Shown here piece after piece: positions 8,071-16,684 of a DNA stretch of 64,000 nucleotides (positions within the stretch are counted from its first letter, which is position 1; each line of letters opens with the position of its first letter). The stretch is from NCBI RefSeq assembly GCF_900109605.1, contig NZ_FOAM01000022.1, positions 1-64,000 of the forward strand, read 5' to 3'. This DNA is from Xaviernesmea oryzae (lineage in GTDB: Bacteria > Pseudomonadota > Alphaproteobacteria > Rhizobiales > Rhizobiaceae). Position numbers and translations under genes: made by a program. Under the pieces are notes generated by a model. It saw only the letters and a program-made list of their open reading frames with translations. It was not told the origin of the DNA and ran no database searches.

Positions 8071-9007
8071 TTGGCGTCGTCACGGGCGGCCGCGCGGCAG
8101 CCCTGGCAAAGCGGGCCACGCCCAGACAGACGCCGGCAATCTGGCATGCCGCGCCCACCGCCTCGCTCGGACCAGGCATCCGCATTTCATGTATCAGACC
8201 ATAAATCATGCCGAAGATGGTTTCCGCAACGATCAGCTGCGCAGCCAGGCTTAAGGGCAGGCGCCGCGCGGCGGCTGCCCAGAAGGCCGTGGCCGCGAAA
8301 GAGCCGCCGAGGCCCATCATCAGCGACCAGAGCAGAAAGCGCCAGAGCTCTGCCGAGCTCGCCTCCACCGGCCCGGGAAAGCTTGTCCACGGCAGAAGCA
8401 AGAGCGCGCCGAACGCCGCTCCGATGCCTTGCAGACAGGTCCAGGCCAGCGTATCGGGCGGGGCCGTGCCCGATAATACCATGGCATTGGCCAGGCCATA
8501 GACGATCCAGATGGCCAGTGCGAGCACTGAGAACGCAAGGCCAAGAAACGGCGCCGGCGGCCGGACGGCGCCGAGATCCAGTAGAGCGCTGAGCTGCACC
8601 CCGAGAATGCCCAGACCGATCAGTCCGAGCGGTAGCGCCAGCCGGGCAAAGCCGAGCGTGCGCTGGCGCCGTTCGGCGATCAGCGGCAGGATCACCGGCA
8701 TCAGCCCGGTGATCAACGGCGGAATCACCGCGCCGCCCGCCTTCACCGCAAAGGCGACGGCGAGAAAATAGCCGAGATAGCCTGCAGCACCGAGGAAGAA
8801 GCCCAATGCCTTCTGCGCGGGTACGATAGCTGCAAGCGCCCGGCGCAATCTGGGATGGGCCAGCGCCAGCACGGCGGCAAGGCCGAACAGGCCATAGCGG
8901 GCGACGGCAAGATCGGCGGGTGTGAAAGGCTCGACGGCGCGGGGAGCCACGAAGGTCAGCCCCCAGAGCGCGCAGGTGGCGATACCGAAGATGAGGCCAG
9001 CAAGCAT
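8057..9007 (-). CDS. DMT/EamA-family inner-membrane exporter
   Basis: 316 aa from the ATG at 9007 (MLAGLIFGIATCALWGLTFV). It has ten hydrophobic segments in two EamA repeats, the usual drug/metabolite transporter layout. The substrate is not predictable; relatives export amino acids or small metabolites. An Lrp/AsnC-type regulator starts divergently at 9345, and such pairs usually reflect amino-acid-responsive control of an exporter, which is inference here. An in-frame extension to 9103 (MRCRLAGNMRG) is compositionally unlike the family N-terminus and was not used. Confidence 0.8.
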   Translation of the reverse strand: MLAGLIFGIATCALWGLTFVAPRAVEPFTPADLAVARYGLFGLAAVLALAHPRLRRALAAIVPAQKALGFFLGAAGYLGYFLAVAFAVKAGGAVIPPLITGLMPVILPLIAERRQRTLGFARLALPLGLIGLGILGVQLSALLDLGAVRPPAPFLGLAFSVLALAIWIVYGLANAMVLSGTAPPDTLAWTCLQGIGAAFGALLLLPWTSFPGPVEASSAELWRFLLWSLMMGLGGSFAATAFWAAAARRLPLSLAAQLIVAETIFGMIYGLIHEMRMPGPSEAVGAACQIAGVCLGVARFARAAARPPVTTPTRQE

Positions 9008-9344
9008 GGTTTGGATCTTTCGAAGACTATGCGCCATCGGTCGCGAACAGCCGGCGCCGAACCGCAGGCGGCCCCGCATGTTCCCCGCGAGCCGGCATCG
9101 CATTGATGCGTAGCGGGATGCGAAGGGGGCAACAGGTTCAGGCCGCCACGGTACATCCGGCCCGCCGCACGATATCGGCAGAGAGCGGATGGCCGTTCGG
9201 TCGTGGGGACGGGTTCGAGGGCAAGGGTTGAAGGACTTGATGCGGTCAGGCAGGCAGACCGGTGTCCGCCGCCATCGATATCATCGCCTTTTGCAGCCAT
9301 GGTTTTCCATGGCGTTTCAAAAGTTCGGACGCTAATTTACCGCG
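9008..9344. other. Intergenic region between exporter and Lrp regulator
   Basis: A 337-bp divergent spacer. I see no gene or strong palindrome. It must contain both promoters and, if the pairing is functional, the Lrp-type operator. Confidence 0.5.
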
Positions 9345-9824
9345 ATGACAAAAGCAAAACCGGCCTCCGGCCTTCGATCCGAAAATCAGCCGCTCGACGC
9401 GATCGATTCAGCGCTCTTGCGAGCGCTCGATGCCGAGGCGCGGCTGCCGCTCAGTGAGCTTTCCCGCCGGGTTGGCCTGTCGGCACCAAGCGTGGCCGAG
9501 CGCATCCGCCGGATGGAAACGAGCGGTGTGCTCACCGGCTTCACGGTAGAGACCGATGCGCGGGCGCTTGGCTATGCCATTCGCGCGCTCGTGCGCATCC
9601 GCCCGCTGCCGGGCAAGATGCATCTGGTCGAACAGTTGATCCAGGAGATGCCTGCCATTGTCGAGTGCGACCGCATCACCGGCGACGATCCCTTCCTCGC
9701 CCGCCTCGTCGCACGGTCCGTGGAAGAGATGGACAAGGCCCTCGATGCCCTGTCCGGCCATGCGGTAACCAGCACCGCCGTCATCAAGGGCCAATCGGTC
9801 AAGCGCCGATTGCCGCCGCTTTAG
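9345..9824 (+). CDS. Lrp/AsnC-family transcriptional regulator
   Basis: 159 aa. An N-terminal winged HTH (LDAIDSALLRALDAEARLPL, then LSRRVGLSAPSVAERIRRME) is followed by an effector-binding RAM domain (about 75-150), the typical Lrp/AsnC size and order. It is divergent from the DMT exporter, the likely target. Its 3' end overlaps the convergent glcF gene by 26 bp, so the two messages could interfere. Confidence 0.85.
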   Translation: MTKAKPASGLRSENQPLDAIDSALLRALDAEARLPLSELSRRVGLSAPSVAERIRRMETSGVLTGFTVETDARALGYAIRALVRIRPLPGKMHLVEQLIQEMPAIVECDRITGDDPFLARLVARSVEEMDKALDALSGHAVTSTAVIKGQSVKRRLPPL

Positions 9825-11208
9825 CACTCCCGCCTGTCGTCTCCGCCCGGACGGCGAACAATTCCGCCTCCGCCAGCCGCGCCGGCACAGGGCCGCCGTA
9901 GGCCCAGTCGAGAAGCTCCACCGTATGAACCACCGGCAGGCGGCTGGCCTGGCCGATCTGGGTGATGCAGCCAATATTGCCGGCGGCGACGAGATCGGCA
10001 CGGGTGGCTTCGAGATGGCCGACCTTGCGGGCCTGCAGCGTGGCTGAAATCTCCGGCTGGAGGATGTTGTAGGTGCCGGCGGAGCCGCAGCAGAGGTGGC
10101 CTTCCGCCGGCTCCCTGAGCGTGAAGCCGGCGGCCGAGAGCAGGCGCTTGGGCTGCAGCGTCACCTTCTGCCCGTGCTGCAGCGAGCAGGCGGCGTGATA
10201 GGCGACCGTCAGGCCCTTGGACGGGCAGGCCGGCAGGTCGAGCCGGTCAAGATATTCGGTGATGTCGAGCGCCAGTGCCGAAATGCGGGCGGCCTTCTGC
10301 GCATAGGCAGGGTCGTGCTGCAGCATATGGCCGTAATCCTTGAGCGTGGTGCCGCAACCGGATGTGGTGACGAGAATGGCATCGAGGCCGCCCGCCTCGA
10401 TCCGCGCGGTCCAGGCATCGACATTGCGCCGCGCAAAGGCCAGCGCCTCCTCCTGCCGGCCCATGTGATGCACCAGCGCGCCGCAACAGCCCTCGCCCGG
10501 CACATCCACGACCTCCACGCCGAAGCGGGACAGCAGGCGCGCGGCCGCTTCATTGATCGAGGGGTCGAGCACGCTCTGGGCACAGCCGGCAAGGAGCGCC
10601 ACCCGCCTGCCGCTCAACCCCTCACCGGACGTGGACGCTGCGATTGACGCGGCCCCTTCGACCGGCCTTGCCGCCTGCACAGGCGCGGACGAGGCGGGCG
10701 GCGCCGGGCGCGCCTCCTGCGCCAGCCGCAGCATGGCCGCAAGCGGCTTCAGCGCCGCCACGCGGGCCAGCGCCGGGCCGAGGGGCCGGGCAAGGCGCGC
10801 CAGCCGGAGTGCAGCGCGAAACCGGGCGGGATAGGGCAGCACGGCGGCCAGCAGGCCGCGGATCAGCCGGTCGGCCAGAGGGCGCGGATAGGTTTGCTCC
10901 ACATGCACGCGGGCATGGTCGATCAGATGCATGTAATCGACGCCGGAGGGACAGGTGGTGGTGCAGGCGAGGCAGGAGAGACAGCGGTCGAGATGGGTGA
11001 CCACCTCCTCCGTTGCCGGGCGGCCGTTTTCCAGCATGTCCTTGATCAGGTAGATCCGCCCGCGCGGGCTGTCGAGCTCGTTGCCGAGCGTGACATAGGT
11101 AGGACAGGTGGCAGTGCAGAAGCCGCAATGGACGCAGCGGCGCAGGATCGCCTCGGATTCGGCAAGGGCGGGATCGGCGCGCTGCTCGGGGGTGAAGGAG
11201 GTCTGCAT
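9799..11208 (-). CDS. glcF: Glycolate oxidase iron-sulfur subunit GlcF
   Basis: 469 aa from the ATG at 11208, two bases after glcE ends. It has two 4Fe-4S ferredoxin motifs near the N-terminus (CVHCGFCTATCPTY and CLSCLACTTTCPSG) and two cysteine-rich CCG domains (GEGCCGALVHH, TTSGCGTTLKDYG, HAACSLQHGQ, LCCGSAGTY), as in all GlcF/LldE-type electron-transfer subunits. It passes electrons from glycolate oxidation by GlcD to the membrane quinone pool. It is the last gene of glcDEF. The length is slightly above E. coli GlcF because of an Ala/Pro-rich linker between the CCG domains. Confidence 0.95.
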   Translation of the reverse strand: MQTSFTPEQRADPALAESEAILRRCVHCGFCTATCPTYVTLGNELDSPRGRIYLIKDMLENGRPATEEVVTHLDRCLSCLACTTTCPSGVDYMHLIDHARVHVEQTYPRPLADRLIRGLLAAVLPYPARFRAALRLARLARPLGPALARVAALKPLAAMLRLAQEARPAPPASSAPVQAARPVEGAASIAASTSGEGLSGRRVALLAGCAQSVLDPSINEAAARLLSRFGVEVVDVPGEGCCGALVHHMGRQEEALAFARRNVDAWTARIEAGGLDAILVTTSGCGTTLKDYGHMLQHDPAYAQKAARISALALDITEYLDRLDLPACPSKGLTVAYHAACSLQHGQKVTLQPKRLLSAAGFTLREPAEGHLCCGSAGTYNILQPEISATLQARKVGHLEATRADLVAAGNIGCITQIGQASRLPVVHTVELLDWAYGGPVPARLAEAELFAVRAETTGGSAKAAAIGA

Positions 11209-11210
11209 GC

Positions 11211-12416
11211 TTAAGTCATCCTGCCGGGATTGAAGAGGCCGTGCGGATCGAGGCTGGCCTTGACCCGTGCGGAAAGGGCGGCGAGCGCCGGCGGCTGCGG
11301 CTCGAAGGCAGGCGTGACCGCGCGGGCCGCAGCACTGGCGCGCAACAGCGTGGCATGGCCGCCGCCAAACCGGCGGATCAAGCCGCGCAAGAGCTCGGCC
11401 TCCGGCTCCGCCTCCATGCGCAGAAAGATGAGCCCACCCTGCCAATCGAAAAAGGCGTCGACACCGGCCTCCATCCGCAAAGCCTCCAGAAGCGGCGCTC
11501 CCGCCATAGGCGCGACCGAGACGCGCCAGAGCGGCTTTTGCGTGCCGTCGGCATAGGGCTTGATGTCGCGGATCTCGCGCCAGAGCACGGCGCTCTCCTC
11601 CGGACCCAGCCGCGTGATGGGCGCGCGCGGCGAGAGCGCGGCAGCGAGCTTGTCCGCCCGCAGCACCACGGAGGCCGCCAGGCCCTCCAGCCGCAGCACG
11701 GTGGCCGCACCTTCCGGCAGGGCGCCGGAGAGAAAGCGGCCACGCACGCTTTCCGGCAGATGGGCGGCGCCCGATACTTCGACCGGCAGTGCCATTGCCG
11801 CCGCCATGGAGCTGGATGCCGCCGCATCGTCGAGACCGGAGAGCACAAGCGTTTCCGCCCGCTCCGGCCGGGGCAGCAGGCGGAAGGTCACCTCGGTCAA
11901 AAGGCCGAGCGTGCCGAAACTGCCGGCCATCAGCTTGACGAGGTCGAGCCCGGTCACATTCTTCATCACCTGCCCGCCGGCCTTGATCGCCTCGCCCGCG
12001 CCATTGATGAAGCGGACGCCGAGCAGGCTGTCGCGCGCGGCGCCCGCCACCAGGCGGCGCGGGCCGGAGACATTGGCAGCGAAGACGCCGCCGATGGTGG
12101 GTGTGCCGGTCGTGGCCATGACGGGGCGATGGTCGGCGGGCTCGAAGGCCAGCATCTGCCGCTGCCCGTCCAGCGCCGCCTCTATCTCGGCAAGCGGCGT
12201 GCCGGCGCGCGCCGTCATCACCATTTCGCCGGGCGCATAGCGGCTGATGCCGGAGAGAGCGGCCGTGCTGACGACGGCGGAGACGGCGCCTGCCCGGCCG
12301 AAGCCACGGCGCGTGCCGCCGCCTTCGATCGCCAGCGGCGCACGCGCCGCCGACGCCGCGCGCACGAGCTCGGCCGCCTGCATCTCCGTCTCGGGACAGT
12401 GCCGGGGCAGGCTCAT
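11211..12416 (-). CDS. glcE: Glycolate oxidase FAD-binding subunit GlcE
   Basis: 401 aa from the ATG at 12416, overlapping the glcD stop (ATGA). It has an FAD-binding PCMH-type domain (IEGGGTRRGFGRA, TTGTPTIGGVFAAN, MKNVTGLDLVKLMAGS) and a short C-terminal domain; it lacks the full FAD-oxidase C-terminal domain present in GlcD, as expected for GlcE. It is needed with GlcD and GlcF for glycolate to glyoxylate oxidation. Tight overlaps with both neighbours support translation as one unit. Confidence 0.95.
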   Translation of the reverse strand: MSLPRHCPETEMQAAELVRAASAARAPLAIEGGGTRRGFGRAGAVSAVVSTAALSGISRYAPGEMVMTARAGTPLAEIEAALDGQRQMLAFEPADHRPVMATTGTPTIGGVFAANVSGPRRLVAGAARDSLLGVRFINGAGEAIKAGGQVMKNVTGLDLVKLMAGSFGTLGLLTEVTFRLLPRPERAETLVLSGLDDAAASSSMAAAMALPVEVSGAAHLPESVRGRFLSGALPEGAATVLRLEGLAASVVLRADKLAAALSPRAPITRLGPEESAVLWREIRDIKPYADGTQKPLWRVSVAPMAGAPLLEALRMEAGVDAFFDWQGGLIFLRMEAEPEAELLRGLIRRFGGGHATLLRASAAARAVTPAFEPQPPALAALSARVKASLDPHGLFNPGRMT

Positions 12417-13933
12417 GCGAAGGTCTCCGGCACGGCCGTGCCCGCCATCGCGTTGCGCTCGGGCGCCGGACGGAGGAGCGGCCGGCCCTCCAGCGGAAAG
12501 ACCTTGGACGGGTTCAACAGCCATTGCGGATCGAAGGCGGCGCGCACGGCCATCTGCTGGGCGAGATCGGCCTCGCTAAATTGAAAGCGCATGAGATCGC
12601 GCTTTTCGATGCCGACGCCATGCTCGCCGGTGAGACAGCCGCCGGCCTCCACGCAGAGCTTCAGGATTTCATTGCCCGCCGCTTCCGCCTTGGCCGCCTC
12701 GTCCGGGTCATTGGCGTTGAACAGGATCAAAGGATGCATGTTGCCGTCACCGGCATGGAAGACATTGGCGACCTGAAGGCCGAAACTTTCACAGATCTCG
12801 CCTGTGCGCCTCAGCACATGCGAAAGCTGGCTGAGCGGCACGGTGCCGTCCATGCAGATATAATCGGCGACGCGGCCGGTGGCGCCGAAGGCGGATTTAC
12901 GGCCCTTCCAGATCAGCGCCGCTTCCGTGGCCGACTGGCTCTCGCGCACGGTCTTCACCCGGTGGCGCCGGGCGATGGTGACGATGGCCTCCAGCATGGC
13001 CTCCATCTCCGCCTCCGCCCCTTCGACCTCGACGATCAGAAGCGCTTCGACATCGAGCGGATAGCCGGCCTTGGCGAAGGCCTCGCAGATGGCGATGGCC
13101 GGCCGGTCCATGAATTCGATGGCGACGGGAATGATGCCGGCGGCAATAATATCGGCGACGCAGGCGCCGGCTTCCGTGGCGCTGTCGAAGCCGAAGAGCA
13201 CCGGCCGCGCGCCCTCGGGCCGGGCGATCAACCGCACCACCGCCTCCGTGACCACGCCGAGCTGGCCCTCGCCGCCGCAGACGAGGCCGAGCAGATCATA
13301 GCCGCCGGCATCCAGATGCGGACCGCCGAGCGTCACCACCGTGCCATCGACCAGCACCAAGGTGACGCCGAGCAGATTGTTGGTCGTCACCCCATATTTC
13401 AGGCAATGGGCGCCGCCGGAATTCATGCCGATATTGCCGCCGATGGTGCAGGCGAGCTGGGAGCTGGGATCGGGCGCATAGAAAAAGCCATCCGGCCCCA
13501 CCCGCTCGGAAATCGACAGATTGGTGACCCCGGCCTCGACCCGCGCCGTACGGTTTTCCAGATCGACCTCCAGGATCCGGCTCATGCGCGAGAGGCCGAG
13601 CACCAGCGCGTCCTCCTGCGGGATCGCGCCACCCGACAGCGAGGTGCCCGCCCCGCGCGGCACCACGGGAATACCCTGCGCATGCGCATAGGCCAGCACC
13701 GCCGACACCTCTGCCGTGTCCTTCGGCAGGACGACGGCGAGCGGCAGACGGCGATAGGCGACATAAGCATCGGTTTCGAACGGCTTCAACGCCCGCTCGG
13801 CATGAACGAGCCCGCCGGGCGACAGCATCGCCTCGAGATCGGCGATGATCGCCGCGCGCCGCGCGAGAATCTCGGGGCGCGGCGGAAGGAAGGCAATAGG
13901 CCCTTCGCCCTCAAGGCGCATGGCATCGGACAT
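12413..13933 (-). CDS. glcD: Glycolate oxidase catalytic FAD subunit GlcD
   Basis: 506 aa, preceded by GGGAGGAGAA. The FAD-binding PCMH domain shows PRGAGTSLSGGA and IGGNIGMNSGGAHCLKYG. The C-terminal FAD-oxidase domain shows VFHAGDGNMHPLI (flavin-adjacent histidine) and the EHGVGIEKRDLM motif. This matches GlcD, which oxidises glycolate to glyoxylate at the cytoplasmic membrane face. It is first gene of the minus-strand glcDEF operon; no glcC-type regulator adjoins it. Confidence 0.95.
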   Translation of the reverse strand: MSDAMRLEGEGPIAFLPPRPEILARRAAIIADLEAMLSPGGLVHAERALKPFETDAYVAYRRLPLAVVLPKDTAEVSAVLAYAHAQGIPVVPRGAGTSLSGGAIPQEDALVLGLSRMSRILEVDLENRTARVEAGVTNLSISERVGPDGFFYAPDPSSQLACTIGGNIGMNSGGAHCLKYGVTTNNLLGVTLVLVDGTVVTLGGPHLDAGGYDLLGLVCGGEGQLGVVTEAVVRLIARPEGARPVLFGFDSATEAGACVADIIAAGIIPVAIEFMDRPAIAICEAFAKAGYPLDVEALLIVEVEGAEAEMEAMLEAIVTIARRHRVKTVRESQSATEAALIWKGRKSAFGATGRVADYICMDGTVPLSQLSHVLRRTGEICESFGLQVANVFHAGDGNMHPLILFNANDPDEAAKAEAAGNEILKLCVEAGGCLTGEHGVGIEKRDLMRFQFSEADLAQQMAVRAAFDPQWLLNPSKVFPLEGRPLLRPAPERNAMAGTAVPETFA

Positions 13934-14312
13934 CCGGCTTCTCCTCCCGAAGCATCAGCCGGACGCACGTCCTCGGGTGCTGCAGCTGAGGGAGAGGAGT
14001 CTAGCGGGGAATAGGGTGGGGTTGAAGGGAATTTAGCGATCGGCGGACATTCCAGTCGTCTGGGCTTAGATCACCACAGGCGTTACAGGGCGCGCGCCTC
14101 ACATTCATGTTTTTCAAGGATAAACTTGAGTACTTAGAGTTTCAAACCGGCGCCCAATACATCAATCAATTGATCGTGAAATACATGATCTTGCGAATGA
14201 CTTTTATACGCCGTTTAGGCCTTGATTGCATTCTTCAAAGCGCAATATTCTGCAATTATACGCATTCTAACGGGTAAATGCATACGCCAGCTTTCTCACA
14301 AAGGTTTTATAT
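13934..14312. other. Divergent intergenic region, sharply AT-rich in its second half
   Basis: The GC-rich glcD leader changes near 14.1 kb into visibly AT-rich sequence (runs such as ACATTCATG, ATCAATCAATTG, GGTTTTATATATG) leading into the HEPN gene. I see no gene, repeat or clear attachment site; the composition change suggests the edge of acquired DNA. Confidence 0.5.
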
Positions 14313-15674
14313 ATGTCTGGTCTCACATCGTATGTAGAGGCATTGATCGCAGAAATAACGCGCGTGCAAGCACTAGATTTTATGTCGGATATAGATGAAG
14401 GAGAATTTTCCTTTCCCGGGCAGATAGCAGCAGGCGATGACCGCTTCATCATGACGACGCGAGAGATGGAGCGCCTGATCGAGCTGTCTGCACGAGAACT
14501 CAAACGCAGCAACCTGCTGATAAGTCGCATCCACACTGATCGCGAGTGGATCTGGATGGTTCGCAGCGCATTCGGCCCAGCTCTTATGCTGATCGATCTT
14601 GAGGGTGACCCTCAGGCCAATGCCCGAACTATTGTATCAGAGGTATGCTTAGCGGTTAACGAATATATCGAATCTTATGACCATGCAGAGCATGTTTTGG
14701 GTTGCACTCTCTTTAGTAACTTTGAAGTCCCGCATTTTTCCATTGGCCCTGTACACTTTGAACCTCGTGCTGCATGGCTCTCACGCAATTTTTCGGAAGG
14801 CAAGGTAAATAAGATCACTGCGCGTCGTGTTGCCCGCGCTTGGTCAGGCCAAAAGCTTCGCAATCGTAAGCCAACGAGAGAATCCATAAAAGAACGACAT
14901 ATCTTGGATGTAATTCAGAATAGTACATATGTCTGCAGCGTATGGACAGAAGGCCTCGCTGCTGAGGCAGGACGACTGAAGGCCCAGACTGCCGCCCGCC
15001 TTGCGATGACGGGGATTGCGTTGCGGTGGGCCAATTCCTCCCGGGCCCTTGACGGGTTCAAATTGCAAGTTGATCAACCATCTCGCAGACAGCCCTCGAT
15101 AACCTTTACTTCAAATAAAAGAATAATATTTGGAAGCAATTTAAAAGGCATGCCGCATGGTCCATATATTAATGCTGAAAGGTGGGCAAATTTACTCTCA
15201 GAATATCAGAAATTTTTCCAAATAGTAGGAGAAGCAATTGCATACTACCTCTCCGCAGATGGAAAGGCGCCACGATCAAAACTTATGAATACATTTGCAC
15301 AAGCCCTCCTTTGGTTTCATGAGGGATGCAAAGAGGAAATACACTTGATAGCATTAGTAAAATTCTCTGCGTGCCTTGATACTTTGGCGAGCGGTGGAAA
15401 GTCAAACGGGATCAGAAGCATGATAAAGGCCCGACTGGGCGTACCAAGTGACAAGCCGATCCGCAAAGACGGCCTTACGATGCATGAAGCAGTAGATGAG
15501 ATCTATAGCTTAGGCCGAAGTCGCACTATTCATGGCACTAACGATAAAATCGGCAATGACTGGTCATCGACAAGAGAGCTTGCGGAACATCTGGCGCGGC
15601 TGTGCCTCTTAACATGCCTAGAATGGGCGGCGGATAATCCCGAGAATAGCGACCCGCTCGCTCTTAAGCGGTAA
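14313..15674 (+). CDS. HEPN-domain (Apea-like) protein, possible RNase/defence factor
   Basis: 453 aa, no signal peptide or clear membrane segment. The C-terminal about 150 residues are helical and resemble Apea-like HEPN domains: a W-F/E-rich helix (AQALLWFHEGCKEEIHLIAL), KFSACLDTLA, and the diagnostic RSRTIHG motif (R402 to H407, RX4H) followed by a long C-terminal helix. HEPN RX4-6H proteins are commonly ribonucleases in toxin-antitoxin and anti-phage systems. The N-terminal about 300 residues are a domain I do not recognise. The gene is markedly richer in AT than its neighbours and stands alone, indicating horizontal transfer. No partner antitoxin or nuclease gene is adjacent. The ATG at 14313 is preceded by no strong Shine-Dalgarno sequence. 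Confidence 0.6.
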   Translation: MSGLTSYVEALIAEITRVQALDFMSDIDEGEFSFPGQIAAGDDRFIMTTREMERLIELSARELKRSNLLISRIHTDREWIWMVRSAFGPALMLIDLEGDPQANARTIVSEVCLAVNEYIESYDHAEHVLGCTLFSNFEVPHFSIGPVHFEPRAAWLSRNFSEGKVNKITARRVARAWSGQKLRNRKPTRESIKERHILDVIQNSTYVCSVWTEGLAAEAGRLKAQTAARLAMTGIALRWANSSRALDGFKLQVDQPSRRQPSITFTSNKRIIFGSNLKGMPHGPYINAERWANLLSEYQKFFQIVGEAIAYYLSADGKAPRSKLMNTFAQALLWFHEGCKEEIHLIALVKFSACLDTLASGGKSNGIRSMIKARLGVPSDKPIRKDGLTMHEAVDEIYSLGRSRTIHGTNDKIGNDWSSTRELAEHLARLCLLTCLEWAADNPENSDPLALKR

Positions 15675-16345
15675 GCTGACTTTATCAAAATATCACGACT
15701 GCGAAAATGGAGTTTGTGAACATTGCGCAGATGTAAACGTGATGAATTTTACGCACGTGGTAGCCATCTTCTTTACATCTTTATTTAGGTATTAACCGCC
15801 ATGAATAACAAATTGAAATTCAGAGCTTAGTTTGCGCAACAGATCAGCAGAACCCTACTCACTTACAGCCTCATTCTCCTTATCTCCCTCATCCGGCAGC
15901 ACCAGGTCAATCATGCTTTTCTTCTTACATGAGAGGCCAGCGTCCGCTCACGGCTATCACTGCGCAAACTTGCGAGCCAGGGTGGACGAGGCTAGCAGCC
16001 TCTGGCGCGGTCGAAACCTTCCGCGCGTCTTGCCGTAGCCCTTCACGGTGTTGCGAATACTCACGAGTGTTTCGGCAAGCCGTATCGTAATCTCGTTCAT
16101 GGCGCGGCGGTCGCGACGGCAGGAGCTGCGGCACCGCAGCGAACAGCACGTCGATGCCAAAACAGCCGTCCAGCAGACTCCATTCATCTTTTTCAGCCAC
16201 ATACTGTCTCAAACAACATTAGCCAAGCCGACGCATGTAATGCAATTTGACCATTACAATCTCGCCTGCGTCAAATTGGCGAATACCCCATGCCGCCCTG
16301 TTGCGTTAAGGCCGCCGCAGCAAGTAAAATCTGGAGATGTCCGAC
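15675..16345. other. Long AT-rich to mixed intergenic region after the HEPN gene
   Basis: About 670 bp. The first 150 bp remain AT-rich like the HEPN gene. From about 15.95 to 16.21 kb the minus strand holds overlapping short frames described separately. No inverted terminal repeats or attachment-site duplication were seen. Confidence 0.5.
15957..16212 (-). pseudogene. Possible decayed small gene (frameshifted frames)
   Basis: One minus-strand frame begins MRQYVAEKDEWSLLDGCFGI and continues to about LFAAVPQLLPS. A neighbouring frame then looks protein-like: MNEITIRLAETLVSIRNTV to a stop at 15957. Joining them needs one frameshift near 16.1 kb, which suggests a broken gene of about 80 codons. 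I recognise no family, and chance open frames are a real alternative. Confidence 0.25.
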
Positions 16346-16462
16346 ATGTCGGATCCATGGGACTGGTTCCCGATCGTCTTTTTTCCGCTCAAGCTGATCG
16401 TCCTGGGCACGGGCATGTTCTTCGCCATCAAGTGGCATCGCGATCAAGCGAAAAAGAAATAG
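16346..16462 (+). CDS. Small single-pass membrane protein (38 aa)
   Basis: The frame from 16346 encodes MSDPWDWFPIVFFPLKLIVL followed by a GTGMFFAIKWH segment and a Lys-rich end. This is one hydrophobic helix of about 20 residues with an acidic N-terminus and a basic C-terminus, so N-out/C-in insertion is likely. CTGGAG lies 9 nt before this ATG; the ATG at 16337 is too close to that site. The function is unknown; such mini-proteins often bind larger membrane complexes. It lies alone between the HEPN island and the MFS gene. Confidence 0.6.
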   Translation: MSDPWDWFPIVFFPLKLIVLGTGMFFAIKWHRDQAKKK

Positions 16463-16684
16463 CCAAAGCCCGCAGCGCAGAAGCGCCCGCTGACGGAAAG
16501 CGCATCGCCCGTGAGCCCGCTTCAGGCTGATCGCGGTCCGCACAAGTCCGTTTCCACGCCCGGCAGCGGCACGATCGGGCAGGCCCTATACGAAAGGGCA
16601 TGATGTCCGCCTTTATCCGGTCATACGCAGGAACTTATTGATCGCATCGCCCTTATTGCGCGCAGTGCAACAGGGCGCGCGATC

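Noticed and set aside
12524-14014. 496-codon plus-strand frame opposite glcD
   Set aside because: Shadow frame; GlcD motifs are clear on the other strand.
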